Shown here one piece after another: positions 53,901-62,604 of a DNA stretch of 64,000 bases. This DNA is from Gautieria morchelliformis (lineage: Eukaryota; Basidiomycota; Agaricomycetes; Gomphales; Gomphaceae): positions 62,001 to 126,000 of the forward strand of contig WHVA01000059.1 in the NCBI GenBank assembly GCA_015179125.1, in the 5' to 3' direction. Position 1 is the stretch's first letter, and the number at the start of each line of letters is the position of its first letter. The position numbers and the translations under genes were made by a program. A model generated the notes under the pieces. It ran no database searches. It was not told where the DNA came from and worked only from the letters and a program-made list of their open reading frames with translations.

Positions 53901-54031
53901 GCTCCTACGACATGCCTGAACTACTTGTCAACTATCTATCTCTACCATCCCTCAGGCCCAGTGACAACCAAGGAGTCACAGTGGTTGAGATGGGCGAAAC
54001 AACGTCTGAACATACTGGATCACAGAAGTGA
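40021..54031 (+). CDS. DUF2235 hydrolase with HEAT/ARM-like repeats, split by two transposons
   Basis: One long multi-exon gene. Exons 1-9 (40021-41925) encode a DUF2235 alpha/beta-hydrolase domain of about 486 aa. From 41983 on, roughly 25-30 exons each encode one ~40-aa helical module, ending with a short tail and stop at 54031 (SEHTGSQK). Nearly every module exon is ~120-130 nt and starts and ends in phase 1, usually inside a Gly codon. Introns are about 45-65 nt. A hAT-like element (42233-43379) splits one exon and Copia-C (47276-51847) another; removing each with one target copy restores frame. An old non-LTR tail lies in an intron near 53520. DUF2235 includes the bacterial Tle1 phospholipase effectors; the fungal role is unknown. 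As it stands the gene is broken. I infer, without proof, that the repeats form a ligand-sensing solenoid. Confidence 0.75.
41983..47275 (+). CDS. HEAT/ARM-like repeat exons, first block
   Basis: About 22 modules. Examples: EGCQALIGTAGERLTALINL (41983-42120), ISAFKDLLSSEHTAEALVTL (after the hAT), FRERVFDHDTISIICRLLRT (44560), GTFRSMSYIPEVTTILQEML (45341), EVFTAETLSVFNRLLRTDNE (45517) and FSQPVVELFQDLLRSSSRSS (45715). Three module types recur in the order FRSM-IPEVTTILQ-ML..ARLFSELW, HGEVFT-LSVF-LL..LIFDL and DT-FSQP--ELF-DLLR..AIRAFCY. Each looks like a pair of antiparallel helices. Confidence 0.7.
42225..42232 (+). repeat. Target-site duplication of the hAT element (left)
   Basis: CAAACGAG, repeated at 43380-43387. 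It lies in coding sequence ...FASNE|TPGRLRIG. Confidence 0.85.
42233..43379. mobile_element. hAT-like non-autonomous element (1147 bp)
   Basis: Terminal inverted repeats TAGTGATGGGCAYGGCC at both ends and an 8-bp target duplication are characteristic of the hAT superfamily. No transposase frame is present. Subterminal regions are GGCCTGGC/GGCTTTGGC-rich. The centre (about 42585-42970) is very GC-rich and bounded by a ~50-bp direct repeat (42533-42582 and 42985-43034). It includes a frame starting MDIDASSADEEDGERGEGEN at 42804. The element sits in an exon of the DUF2235-HEAT gene. Confidence 0.85.
42533..43034. repeat. Direct repeat flanking a GC-rich core in the hAT element
   Basis: GATCACGCAACGCC... 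(42533-42582) and its near copy (42985-43034) end in GGTGCTTGTGACT. The core between is much richer in G and C than the surroundings, consistent with captured foreign DNA. Confidence 0.65.
45341..45986 (+). repeat. Exon block duplicated at 52855-53497 (copy 1)
   Basis: Four consecutive exons with their introns (GTFRSMSYI, HGEVFTAET, DDGHNDTKF, NFRSMIFIP) are nearly identical to the block at 52855-53497. The stretch FNRLLRTDNEEGRMFAFKLI is identical in protein, and introns align as well. Confidence 0.75.
47271..47275 (+). repeat. Target-site duplication of Copia-C (left)
   Basis: GGCTT, repeated at 51848-51852. It lies within an exon encoding FRSR-LFLPEITSILL. Confidence 0.85.
47276..47461 (-). 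repeat. 3' LTR of Copia-C
   Basis: TGTTGAGAATGCAACTTC...CTTCACAACA, 186 bp. It contains the inverted pair AGGCGGCGTCAGATAAAGG / GGTCTGAGCCGCCG. The pol stop codon lies 18 bp inside it. Confidence 0.9.
47444..49096 (-). pseudogene. Copia-C reverse transcriptase and RNase H
   Basis: 550 uninterrupted codons. RT motifs: KCKWVYLTKRDTQGKVTRHR, AGIDYEETFEPVARLDSLR, SAYLNGILDEELYMDQPEGF, KAIYGLKQAGRQWHAHL and catalytic VLVYVDDIAIIGV. RNase H motifs: GYSDSDWAAGTDGCRSTTGY, VALSSTEAEYMALTETTKHA, FSDSLGARAIASNAVFHKRT and the ending TADLLTKPLARDQHQKL. All catalytic residues expected in RT and RNase H look present. Upstream TAA at 49103-49105 separates it from the integrase linker. Confidence 0.85.
49103..50479 (-). 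pseudogene. Copia-C integrase region
   Basis: Three overlapping frames. 50018-50479 holds GAG-pre-integrase (LHARLGHLSWSSLKRIND) and the zinc-binding CEGCLLGKSTQRKF. 49556-49990 holds the integrase core: YKWIFFLQTKSDTFKCFKKF, IRSDRGGEFLSTEFNRYIE and PQQNGVAERANRTIVEAAC. 49103-49498 holds KKLVFIGYDGSTKGYKLWEP and a Pro-rich linker. Two frameshifts (near 50020 and 49530) break the domain. Confidence 0.8.
50278..51567 (-). pseudogene. Copia-C gag and protease
   Basis: 429 codons beginning MADTTTSKLLSTIEKFDGTN. The gag domain is followed by a CCHC knuckle CNYCGGTGHWEKDC, a Lys-rich stretch and the aspartic protease site WMLDSGCTDHITHD (D-S-G). The frame runs to ITGSH, after which the integrase continues in another frame. 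This part on its own is intact. Confidence 0.85.
51650..51661 (-). promoter_or_regulatory. Primer binding site of Copia-C
   Basis: GGTTATGGGCCC directly after the 5' LTR on the element strand; same initiator-Met tRNA anticodon-arm complement as in Copia-B, although the two elements have unrelated LTRs. Confidence 0.75.
51662..51847 (-). repeat. 5' LTR of Copia-C
   Basis: 186 bp, TGTTGAGAATGC...CTTCACAACA. By eye it differs from the other LTR at about five sites (for example AATGCAGG versus AATACAGG). Confidence 0.9.
51853..54031 (+). CDS. HEAT/ARM-like repeat exons, second block and C-terminus
   Basis: About ten more modules after Copia-C: LFLPEITSILLNMLREDKVD, EVFTTQTYSVLQDLLLNGND (52010), LPQTLIHAFHDLVRNGNDND (52195), FISDITAVLQCMLRDGRSDN (52360), SVFTPETFTVFQSLLQSGND (52530), FSRSMLNAFQDLLRNGSTRS (52710), then the duplicated block 52855-53497. 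The last full module is VITPETITALGLILHSSPGD (53664-53790); the final exon 53831-54031 has no repeat pattern and ends at TGA. Confidence 0.7.
52855..53497 (+). repeat. Exon block duplicated from 45341-45986 (copy 2)
   Basis: Contains GTFRSMSFIPEVTTILQDML, EVFTAETFSVFNRLLRTDNE, FSQPVIELFHDLLRSSSRSS and NFRSMIFIPGVTTILQDMLR in the same order as copy 1, with matching introns. Confidence 0.75.
53515..53640 (-). mobile_element. Truncated non-LTR 3' end in an intron of the large gene
   Basis: Starts with a T-rich run, then CTTTTGGGGTCATACCCTATGTAAGACG, read on the element strand as CGTCTT-ACATA-GGG...CCCC-AA-AAGACG. It enlarges the intron to about 166 bp (53498-53663) without damaging the exons, so it may be harmless to the gene. 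Confidence 0.6.
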
Positions 54032-54439
54032 TATCACTTGTATCAGTTCACATAGGTTCAAGGGGGTTGAAAAATTTAATACATGTTGTCACTGGTTCAG
54101 GAAAGACACACTGGCTGGTTAGAAGTTGAAAAGAACACTTCAAACACTTCAAACCTTAACACATTGGTGGATAATTTTGTTAATCATGCTGGGCACCAAT
54201 CCAAGCAGAGTCTGTGCCACCCAATACTGCCAATACTATGAACTCTGTGCTCAAATTAAAAGCTGATAAGTAGAGATAATTCCAATGCCCTGAGTGAAAC
54301 AAAGAATCAGTTTTAGGGGAAGGGACCACTTCAGTTGTTTGATAACAAACAACAGCAGGAAGTTCAAAAAAGTGTAAATGATCTTATGTAATGTGTGTTG
54401 TCACAAGGGCCAGCTGAACTTGACCAAGTAATGATATTC
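54032..54439. other. No gene recognised
   Basis: AT-rich sequence downstream of the large gene with only short frames. Confidence 0.4.
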
Positions 54440-54540
54440 AGTATGCTTTGTAGTTTATTTATTTATTTATTTTATATCCAAATTACCATCTTGTGTGGCA
54501 CAGCCCTATGTAAGATGCATGTACATTCTCTTGTCTATGT
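54440..54540 (-). mobile_element. Truncated non-LTR 3' end
   Basis: A TTTA-repeat run is followed by ATATCCAAATTACCATCTTG and CACAGCCCTATGTAAGATG. On the element strand the outer stem is CATCTT/AAGATG where others have CGTCTT/AAGACG. Only about 100 bp of the 3' end is present. Confidence 0.6.
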
Positions 54541-54617
54541 TTGTTCTATTGAGCCTCTCTTTCTCTGTCTCTGCTTGTGTGTGGGCAGGGCTGTCCATAG
54601 GCTGTCCATAAGTCCAT

Positions 54618-54622
54618 GTTTG
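54618..54622 (+). repeat. Target-site duplication of Gypsy-1 (left)
   Basis: GTTTG, repeated at 59659-59663. Confidence 0.75.
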
Positions 54623-55127
54623 TGTAAGGGCAACCCTAGCTGGCTGTGGAGATCACACTACCACATAGCTGATAAGCGGAAATCCAAAGTATACATATAA
54701 ATGAACAGAATACACAAGAGAGGGGATTCTCACCTGACAAGGGGAAATCCGAAGAGAAAAGTCTAAGGATCCCCAATGTCAGTGAGCCCATATTATACCA
54801 TCCTAGTCCGCAGCCAGGGACAACACTCGCCACTTGCCACTCGCCATCAACCCTGCATCCCCCTGACCTCCCTGACCCTTGATAGACCCTTGATGCCATA
54901 TACTACGTGAGTCGCTTGACTTCTGACACTGTTCCAAGAGCAGAAGTTGGAAGGTGGAGTGGATGGCAAAGCGAACAGAACTGGTGGAAGTTCTCCCAGA
55001 AGTGGAACCATATCTGAGGCAGAGTCGGAAATTGAAGCAGAACTGGAAGTGGAGTCAGAAATGGAGTCAGAAATGGAGTTGGAACTTGGTATGGTGTTGG
55101 AACTGGAAAACAGGGTGTCCCCTGACA
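54623..55127 (-). repeat. 3' LTR of Gypsy-1 (505 bp)
   Basis: From TGTAAGGGCAACCCTAGC to GGGTGTCCCCTGACA. It includes GGAA(G/C)TGGAGTC-like short repeats around 55030-55090. Confidence 0.8.
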
Positions 55128-55275
55128 TCACCCCCCCTCTAGTGTGCTGCGTCCTTGAAGCACAGGACACGAGGGATTGAAAGGCTAGCGAACAGATTTG
55201 ATGAGGGGCACCAGGGTGTGTCCTGTAGAACTCTCGGAGTTTGTCCGGAGCAGAGACATCTTGCTCTGGGACCCA

Positions 55276-55488
55276 TTAATTTTCCTCATACCCATATCCT
55301 TCCCATTTCACGAGGAATTGGAGTCGTCCTTGCACGAACTGGCTATCCAGGATCTGTTCCACCACATAATGCTCTTCCCCATCTACAATTTCCAGTGGAG
55401 GTGGCGGATGAGCCCTCCAGCCCGGAATTGGATCCTCCGGTGCCGGGAGCAACTTCATTACATTGAAGACAGGGTGGAGGTAGGACAT
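55276..55488 (-). pseudogene. Gypsy-1 chromodomain
   Basis: Encodes [20 protein letters not shown] and [15 protein letters not shown], matching the chromodomain pattern (Y-VE-IL...Y-VKW-GY). It follows the integrase and is thought to steer integration to modified histones. Upstream [20 protein letters not shown] is the usual integrase C-terminal motif. The frame ends before the last helix because of a shift. Confidence 0.8.
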
Positions 55489-55535
55489 GGAGTTCAGAAG
55501 TCGGAGGCAGTATGCATTTCATCCAACCCTCCGCA

Positions 55536-56765
55536 TCACTGTGAAAGGCCTGAGGTAGCACTGGGCAAGCTTCTGTGAAGGGCGTGTGGTGCGGATGTCA
55601 CTTGTGTCCAACTATACCTTGTCTCCGACTTGGTACTCTGGGGTGGGAACCTGGCGTTGGTTGTAGTACCTTGCCATGTCATCCCGGCCTTTGCAAGGGC
55701 AGACTTGGCTTCCGAAAGGGTTGAGTCCATGCAGTCTCGGAACTCGTTGACTGTCTCCAGTCGGGACTCTGGCTGGCATGGCTCGAAGCCCATCCGTGGG
55801 TGTTGCCCGGAGTTGAGCATGAAGGGAGTCTGCTGTGTGGCGGAATGTACATGGTTGTTGTATTGGAATTCCACCAGTGGAAGTAGCTCATCCCAGTCAT
55901 CCTGCCTCTCGTTGGCGAAGAGGTGGAGATATTGCTCTAGCTCCTGATTGACCCATTCCATCTGTCTATCACCCTGTGGATGGTATGCTGTGGTGGCAGC
56001 CAGCTTTATTCTGAGCAGGTGGTAGAGCTCCCATGTCAGTTCCACGATGAACTGTGGACCTCGGTCAGAAACAACTTGCTTCGGGAGCCCATGCAACTTC
56101 CAGACATGTGCCAGGACCAGGCAGGCTGCTCTGAGGGCCATGATCATCGTGTGCATTGGAATGAAGTGGGACACCTTGCTTACCGAGTCCACAACATTCA
56201 TGATTGTGTTGTAGCCATGAGACTCCAGGGCTCAACAAAGAAGTCAACACTGATGTGCCCCAGCGGGATTCTGGAATTGGGAGTGGAACAAGCTCTCCGA
56301 TGGGCAGATGTGCTGTGCTTTGGTTTGGAGGCAAAGGTTGCACGTCTTCACGTGCTGTCCAATGTAGTGGGACATCTGAGGCCACCCATTGTTCTGAGCC
56401 ACTAACTCCAGTGTCTTCCACCTGCCAGCATGCCCTGCAACCCAGGAGTCATGGTGTTGGGACACAATGCAGCGGCAGAGGTCTGCCCCATCTGGAACAT
56501 AGACCTTGCCCCTGAACTGGAGCAGGCCATCACGTTCTGACCACTCCACTGCCCACACTGACCATGAGTGTCCTTTCCACAGCTCCTCCACTGCCTTCAC
56601 CACCGATTCCTCCTTCTCTCCATTCCGGTACTGCCTCCGGATGTCTCGGAGCATTTCCACTTCCACCCCAACTGTGGTCACTCCTTTGAGGGTGTGGATT
56701 GCAAAGAGGCTTGGGTGGAGCAATGTCATGTTGGCATTGTCTCCACTTCCACTTCCATGATCCAT
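55536..56765 (-). pseudogene. Gypsy-1 integrase
   Basis: The zinc-binding HHCC region is in 56244-56765 (HDSWVAGHAGRWKTLELVAQ and CNLCLQTKAQHIC). The core is in 55536-56201: MNVVDSVSKVSHFIPMHTMI, VVSDRGPQFIVELTWELYHL and AYHPQGDRQMEWVNQELEQY, giving the D,D,E triad. A frameshift near 56205-56240 separates the two. Confidence 0.8.
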
Positions 56766-56787
56766 GTGGCGGGATAGGGCATCAGGC

Positions 56788-58269
56788 TTACGTATGGTGT
56801 GGCTGGGGCGGTGGTGGAGGGTGAAGTCGAACCAAGATAGGTGTAGGGACCACCGTGCTTGTTGTCAGTTCAATTTCTTGGATGTGCAGAAGTACTCGAG
56901 GTTCTTGTGGTCTGTCCAGATCTCGAATGGGCATAGAGCACCTTTGAGGAAGTGTCGCCACTCCTCCAGTGCTCAGATGATTGCCAGCATCTCCTTGTCG
57001 TGGATCTTGTAGTTCCACTCCACTGGACTAAGGCTTTTGGAGAAGAAGGCAATTGGGTGCCATTTTCCACCATCCTCCAATGACTGCTGTGACAAGACTG
57101 CTCCAGTGGCTGCATTGGAAGAATCTGCTTCAACTCAATAAGGGTGAGAGTTGTCGGGAAAGATCAGGACTGGGGCAGAAGTGATCAGCTCCTTGAGTTT
57201 GTCAAAGGAGGCCTGTTCCAGTTCCCCCCACCGCCATCCGATGTCCTTCTTGGTGAGGTCAAAGAGGGCACAGGCATGGCAGGAGAAGTCCTTGATAAAC
57301 CACTGGTAGAAATTGATGAACCTGACAAAGGACTGGACTTCTTTCTTGTTCTGCAGCGTAGGCCATTCTGACATGCCAGAAACCTTGACTGGGTCCATCT
57401 CCACCATTCCTTCTGACACAATCACCCCAAGATACTCTATCTGCATCCGCTCAAATTCACACTTCTCCGGCTTGAGACACAGGTTGTACTCCCGGAGCCG
57501 TTCTAGCACTCTCTGCATGATTCCCGATGTTCTGTCACTATCTTTGTGAAGATGAGGATGTCATCAAGGTAGACACAGGCAACCCCTTCTGCTATCATGT
57601 CCCAGATGATCCCATTCATCATTGTCTGGAATGTGGCAGGACTGTTGGTGAGGCCAAAGAACATTCATTACCTGTGGCTTGAAGAGTCCTCGGTTGGTGT
57701 GGAATGCGGCCTTCCACTTGTCTCCCTCGCTGATCCGAACATTGTTGAAACCCCAGCGGACATCCAGCTTAGTGAAGCACCTTGCACCACAGAGTTTTGA
57801 TCAGTTTGGAAATGAGTGGAATGGGGTACCGATTCTTGATCATGATCGCATTCAAGGTCTGGTAATCCTGCACGAGTCTGAGTGAGGCATCCTTCTTCTT
57901 GATGAATAACACTGGAGATGCCATGGGTGACTTGGAGGGCCAGATCCTCGTGGTATGGAGGTTCTCTGCAAGGAATGCATCGATTTCTACCTGCTCCTGG
58001 GGCAACAGCAGGTAGACCTTACAGTTGGTGGGCTTTGACCCAGGCTCCAACTCGATGGCGTGGTCCCACAGCTTCCATGGAGGCAGGGAATCAAACAGCT
58101 CCTTGGCAAAGACATCCTCTAACTCCCGCAGGTACTCCAGAATCTTCACCTTCACTTTATCATGTTTCCTGGAGGCTTCTGCAAGGTGTTGTGAAATGTT
58201 TCCGGTGGCATGGAGTTGTTCTGCTTCCGGCGGAAGGTTTATGTACAGCAAGCATTCCCCTTCCACCAA
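56788..58269 (-). pseudogene. Gypsy-1 reverse transcriptase and RNase H
   Basis: RT start at 57769-58269: FAKELFDSLPPWKLWDHAIE, FIKKKDASLRLVQDYQTLNA and IKNRYPIPLISKLI. The catalytic VYLDDILIF can be read near 57560-57590. 57135-57518 continues with RLREYNLCLKPEKCEFERMQ and EVQSFVRFINFYQWFIKDFS. RNase H follows at 56788-57133, interrupted by a stop. At least three frame changes occur. Confidence 0.8.
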
Positions 58270-59511
58270 AGTGTCTTCCAGGCTGAGTTGGAATTGGGAG
58301 TGGGAGCTGGTTCAAATTCTGCTTCCAAATCCTCGTCCACAAGCAATGGGTGAGGACCAGAACGACATGTCTGTATGAGCCGTTTGGTCTTCCACTGCTC
58401 CTGATGCTCCTTCCACACTTCCGACCTGCACATGTGACACTTGGTCAGGCATCGACTCATCAGCACCTTCCGAGTCTGCCAGTTGATCTCCGAGTTGTGC
58501 TCCTGCAACCAGGTAAACCCGAGGATGATGTCTTGCCTCCCCAGGCTGGTGACTGCAAAGGAAGTGCGTTCCGTGTGTCCATAATAGCGAGAATTGTGTC
58601 TACTATTTCTATGATGGACCCTGCCTTCCATCCACATTGAACACCGGGATTGCACATTGCAACTTCCGTGTGGTCAGTCGGTTCTGTTCAACATACTCCC
58701 TGTCCATAAACTGACCAGTGGCCCCACAGTCAACAAGTGCGTGTCCAGATTTGACTTCCTCCGTGTCCATCGTCTGGATCTCCACCTTAATGACCAGTGA
58801 CTTGGGGCCAGGGGTGGTAGCAACAACATAGTGCTTCGGGAGGCGTCTCTCCAAAGGGCAGATGTAGAATGGACGGGATGTCGGATTTGGCTTTTGTGTG
58901 ACTTTATCCAGTGGGTCTGCACGAAGTGAGGGGAGTGGGGGCTTCTCATTCTCTACTTCAAGACAGGCAAACCGGTTATGTACAGGCAGCAGGGGCACAC
59001 ATCTCACCTGCTGTGCGTCACATGTTGAAGAATGCACATCCCTTCTCCTGATCTCTGTCAAAGTCTGCCAGAGTTGCAGGTTTGACTTTGCCAACTTGGT
59101 GGACATCATCTCTTCCACTACTTCCACTTTTCTGAAATCTGACTCATCCTGCATTGCATTTCCACCACTTTGTGGAATATCTAACTTAGCCAAAATCATT
59201 TGTAAGGCTGTTTCAATCACGTCAGTCTTCATCCGGTTCCACATCAACTCCTCCTCCATATTCTGAAGACGATCGTCCAGATCCATGTCTGAAAGAGAAG
59301 TATGGGATGGGATTTCCAGTGTTGGGAGCTCGACGTAGGAAGAGGGGCTGTTGTACACCGTGTGCATGGAAGAGGCTGCTATCTCTGAGTCACTATCTCT
59401 GATTCCGAACACACCTATGGTGAATGCAACGTGCAGTACGACCGCCGGTCCTCTAGTGGGGATACTTTTCTGCTGTAAGGGCAACCTCGGAAGGTGGAGT
59501 GGAATTGGCAA
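58239..59511 (-). pseudogene. Gypsy-1 gag and protease
   Basis: The gag part includes DMDLDDRLQNMEEELMWNRM. The retropepsin site VKSGHALVDCGATGQFMDRE lies near 58690-58760, and after a frameshift near 58630 the protease continues as LGRQDIILGFTWLQEHNSEI. The first Met of the long frame lies inside the short LTR; a Met at about 59370 or 59290 is more likely. No CCHC knuckle was seen. Confidence 0.7.
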
Positions 59512-59658
59512 AGCAAACAGAACTGATGGAATTTCCCCAAGAAGCGGAACTATTTCTGAAGGTGGAGTTGGAAATTGAAGCGGAACTGGAAGTGGAGTCG
59601 GAAATGGAGTTGTAACTTGGTGTGGTGTCGGAACTGGAAAACAGGGTGTCCCCTGACA
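59474..59658 (-). repeat. 5' LTR of Gypsy-1 (185 bp, internally shortened)
   Basis: Has the same ends as the 505-bp LTR (TGTAAGGGCAACC... and ...GGGTGTCCCCTGACA) but lacks about 320 bp between GCAACC and GGAAGGTGGAGTGG. Confidence 0.75.
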
Positions 59659-59995
59659 GTTTGGACAAGTGATTCACAATTCTCCTTGTGATTTTGACCT
59701 GCAATTCCAAATCTCACAAGTCCTAGGTGACTCAGCACTTAAAATCCCACTGAGTGCAGGTTTGGCCATCTGAGTTTGACTTGCCCACTTGCAGGCCTTA
59801 AATAAAAGGTTTGCCTATCTGGTATCCTAAACCAGCAGCCTGATGTGAAGTTTCCACAAAGGTGAAGCTTAACTCATAGCTGAGGTCAGATAAAAGGAGC
59901 TTGGAGAGAGTCAGCAAACCAAGTCCCAAAACTACCATGGTGCAGCCCCAAGCTCTCTTCAACTCTACCATCAAGGTGGACAGTGTCACAACCAG

Positions 59996-60280
59996 ATGCT
60001 CCTCACTCAGGACATGGAACACTTGGGCGAGGTTCTGCCTGAGGTTCAACCCAAGGCTCTCCTGTGCCTTAGCAATGTTGAGTACATCCACATGGAGAGA
60101 CTGTGGGTGGAAGGGCCCCAAGGAAAAATTGTAAGTTTGCCCTCAGATTGTCATTTAAACCTTGTTAACATCATACACTACAAGTGCATGGAGTTTGCCT
60201 ATCACCCAAAGGATGGCACCCTCTTTGGCTTCAAGGTGGATGACAGCAGACCTCGTGAGGCATGCCAAGGTTCCTTGTGA
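59996..60280 (+). CDS. Coding-like frame, unknown
   Basis: Encodes MLLTQDMEHLGEVLPEVQPK, then NVEYIHMERLWVEGPQGKIV and KCMEFAYHPKDGTLFGFKVD before a stop. In another frame just downstream comes a Cys-rich stretch (VPCETCVKCKYTCLHTMVDN) that could be a second exon. No family recognised; it may be a host-gene remnant or part of a DNA transposon. Confidence 0.3.
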   Translation: MLLTQDMEHLGEVLPEVQPKALLCLSNVEYIHMERLWVEGPQGKIVSLPSDCHLNLVNIIHYKCMEFAYHPKDGTLFGFKVDDSRPREACQGSL

Positions 60281-60360
60281 GACTTGCGTGAAGTGCAAGT
60301 ACACCTGCCTGCACACCATGGTTGACAACTATGTCTAAATATCCTTATTTACCTGCATCA

Positions 60361-60460
60361 CCCTTTTTTATTTTTTATTTTATTTTATATTTATAATTCT
60401 GTTTATGATACTGCTACCTTGGGGCAAGGCCCAATATAAGCAGTCTCTACCCAGAACATG
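60361..60460 (-). mobile_element. Truncated non-LTR 3' end, divergent
   Basis: A T/A-rich run is followed by ACCTTGGGGCAAGGCCCAATATAAGC. On the element strand: GCTT-ATATT-GGGC, loop, GCCCC-AAGG. This is the most diverged of the five tails. Confidence 0.45.
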
Positions 60461-62216
60461 GAATAGAGTAATCAAGGTATCCTTACATGTTAGGGTATCA
60501 TAGTTACCAAAGTAAGCCAGAGTATGCTGGTGCCAACATAGGATACTTCATGTTTGTTTACAATGCCTAATAACCTTAGATACATATCAGTACCAATCAG
60601 TTTCAATAGGTCTTATATGCTGGATGGAAGTCCAGGAGCCTTGTAATCCTAACACTTATCAATACCTATTGGTGGGGTGAACCTATTGGAACCCGTATTA
60701 GATAGTCAGTTCTCAGTCTCACAGTGTGTGAGAGAAGACTGAGGAAAGCCATGGAACTCCAACTCATGTCTCAAGGACCCCAAACCCCAGCAGAGTCCCA
60801 TGCTTGCACCCCCGCATCCTGCCACCCCCGTTCGCCCACCCGCTCCTGCCTGCCCATGCCTATCCTAAGCCATGCCCAACTGGGGCCAGTATGTTCTTGG
60901 TCATCTTCTTCTTTCCAAAAGACTCTTTTGTATATAGACAAGACATACTATGGACTCTTTTGCACATGTTTCAGGATATGACCACACACTTTACTTATTT
61001 TTCCTACATTATGCACTTACACCACAGTGGCTAATTCTCAAGGGTGTTAGTCCAGATTAGGACCTCCCTGCCTTAGGGCTCATGATTCGATGTTTGTTCA
61101 TGGGCACTCACTAGTTACATGTCATGTACTATCCTGCATGAGCCTGCAACTCAATGGATAAGAATGGATACAAAAAAAAAAAAAAAAACGGACCCCAAAC
61201 AAGTGGGTGCTTGTGTATTCAGCATGGTTGCACTTGTAACTCCAACACACCCCCTCAAGCGATGACCCCAATGTGAGATGTTTGTCATGACTCATTTATT
61301 TCTTGTGCCCAGTAACCCCATTTTCCCTTTCATCACTCCACCTCTATGTTCGCTCCATTCACTCTTCGCCAAATTCACCGAACTGTTATTCGCTACTCGC
61401 ATCATTTGCCAGTAGGCACACCATCAAAAACAATCAACATCCTTTACCCAGTGTGATGGTTCATCACTGGCCCCATCATCTTCCCGACTCAACCCCCTTT
61501 GGGTGTTCCTATGGCCGGAATGCATTCGCGGGACGTCCTACCCATAGATCGTGCGGGATCAACCCAGCAGACCAAGAGTCCGTGCAGGGTAACATGTATG
61601 CAGGTCTCAAGGTGTGTTTTCATACATAGGTACATTTATCTTCTCTCCTTCCATTGTATATGTGTTTCACCTATTTGTATCCTGACTACGCACCCCTATC
61701 CAACCCTGGCTCAAGACAGCCTCTTTCCTATTAGCTAGCACCATATGAGCATTCAGTATAAGTAGTTTACATTCACATGCAGATTCCCCAGTTCAATTAT
61801 CATACGTCTATCTTGTGCAAAACTTGACCTCACTGTGACTATCATCTTGAGCCCTCTTCTATAGACTCCTATCTTAGACCAGAGGAGGACTTAAGCACCA
61901 CTGGTGAGTTTTCGTACTTCACCTTCATTACCTTAGCCTTCATACTATTATCGGTGCTGTCCGCGAAGGGCTCTGAAGGAGCACCTTTGCCGGCGAAAGG
62001 ATTGTTACTACTAGACAACCTTTCCATGAGACCTTGTATGTTACATCGTCGAGTATCATGGGCTATTTCGCTACAACTGTAGATAGGGCAAGCTCTGTTC
62101 AGGCAGCCCTCTTACCTTCTAAACATTTATTGGTGCATCTTATTCACCGAACTACACACTTCGTTGCACAAGCCATTCGGGCTTTCACTGTGTTTACTAA
62201 TACACGATATTAATGC
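60461..62216. other. No gene recognised
   Basis: Contains an 18-A run near 61172 and a polypurine/LTR-like junction (CCAACACACCCCCTCAAGC around 61242), which on the minus strand reads like a Copia polypurine tract followed by TGTTGG. It might be the 3' end of the Copia fragment at 62.2 kb, but nearly 1 kb separates them. Confidence 0.4.
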
Positions 62217-62604
62217 CTAAAAACCAATCTTGACAGTTCTCTGCAAACCAAGCTTTGGAGTGAGATAGGAAAAAGTGGGACAGGGTAGGGGTTTAGTTAG
62301 AATATCAGCAGAGTTGTCTCTTGTAGGGACATGTGTAAAGTGGACTTCGCCGCATGAGATGCAATTATGGATAAAATTATGGGTGACAGTGATATGCTTG
62401 GAGCGGGCATGAAAGGATGGATCTTTGGTAAGGATGATTGCACCCAAGTTGTTGCACTGGATATTTGTGGAGGGTCTTCTGCTCAAAACCGATGAGTTTG
62501 AGGAGGTTTCTCAGCCACAGCACTTCTTTTGTAGGATAGCTGCATGTCATGTATTCAGCTTCAACACTTGACGTTGCAATGGTTGGCTGTTTCTTTGAGC
62601 TCCA
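62217..62604 (-). pseudogene. Copia-D RNase H fragment
   Basis: Minus frame with STNIQCNNLGAIILTKDPSF, HARSKHITVTHNFIHNCISC, VHFTHVPTRDNSADILTKPL. Upstream at about 62530-62600 the SSVEAEYMTC-like motif can be read. Only the last ~130 residues of a Copia polyprotein remain, joined at about 62604 to a Ty3 fragment of opposite orientation. Confidence 0.7.

Larger units (their letters stand above)
54623..59658 (-). mobile_element. Gypsy-1: Ty3 chromovirus, degenerate full-length copy
   Basis: 5.0 kb minus-strand element with target duplication GTTTG, TG...CA termini and a polypurine tract (AGAGGGGGGGTGA) before the 3' LTR. Order: gag, protease, RT, RNase H, integrase, chromodomain. The open frames are broken at many places. 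The two LTRs differ in length (505 versus 185 bp). Confidence 0.85.

Noticed and set aside
61242..61260. Possible LTR start plus polypurine tract for Copia-D
   Set aside because: It lies nearly 1 kb from the RNase H end and no matching LTR or target duplication was found; left as unproven.
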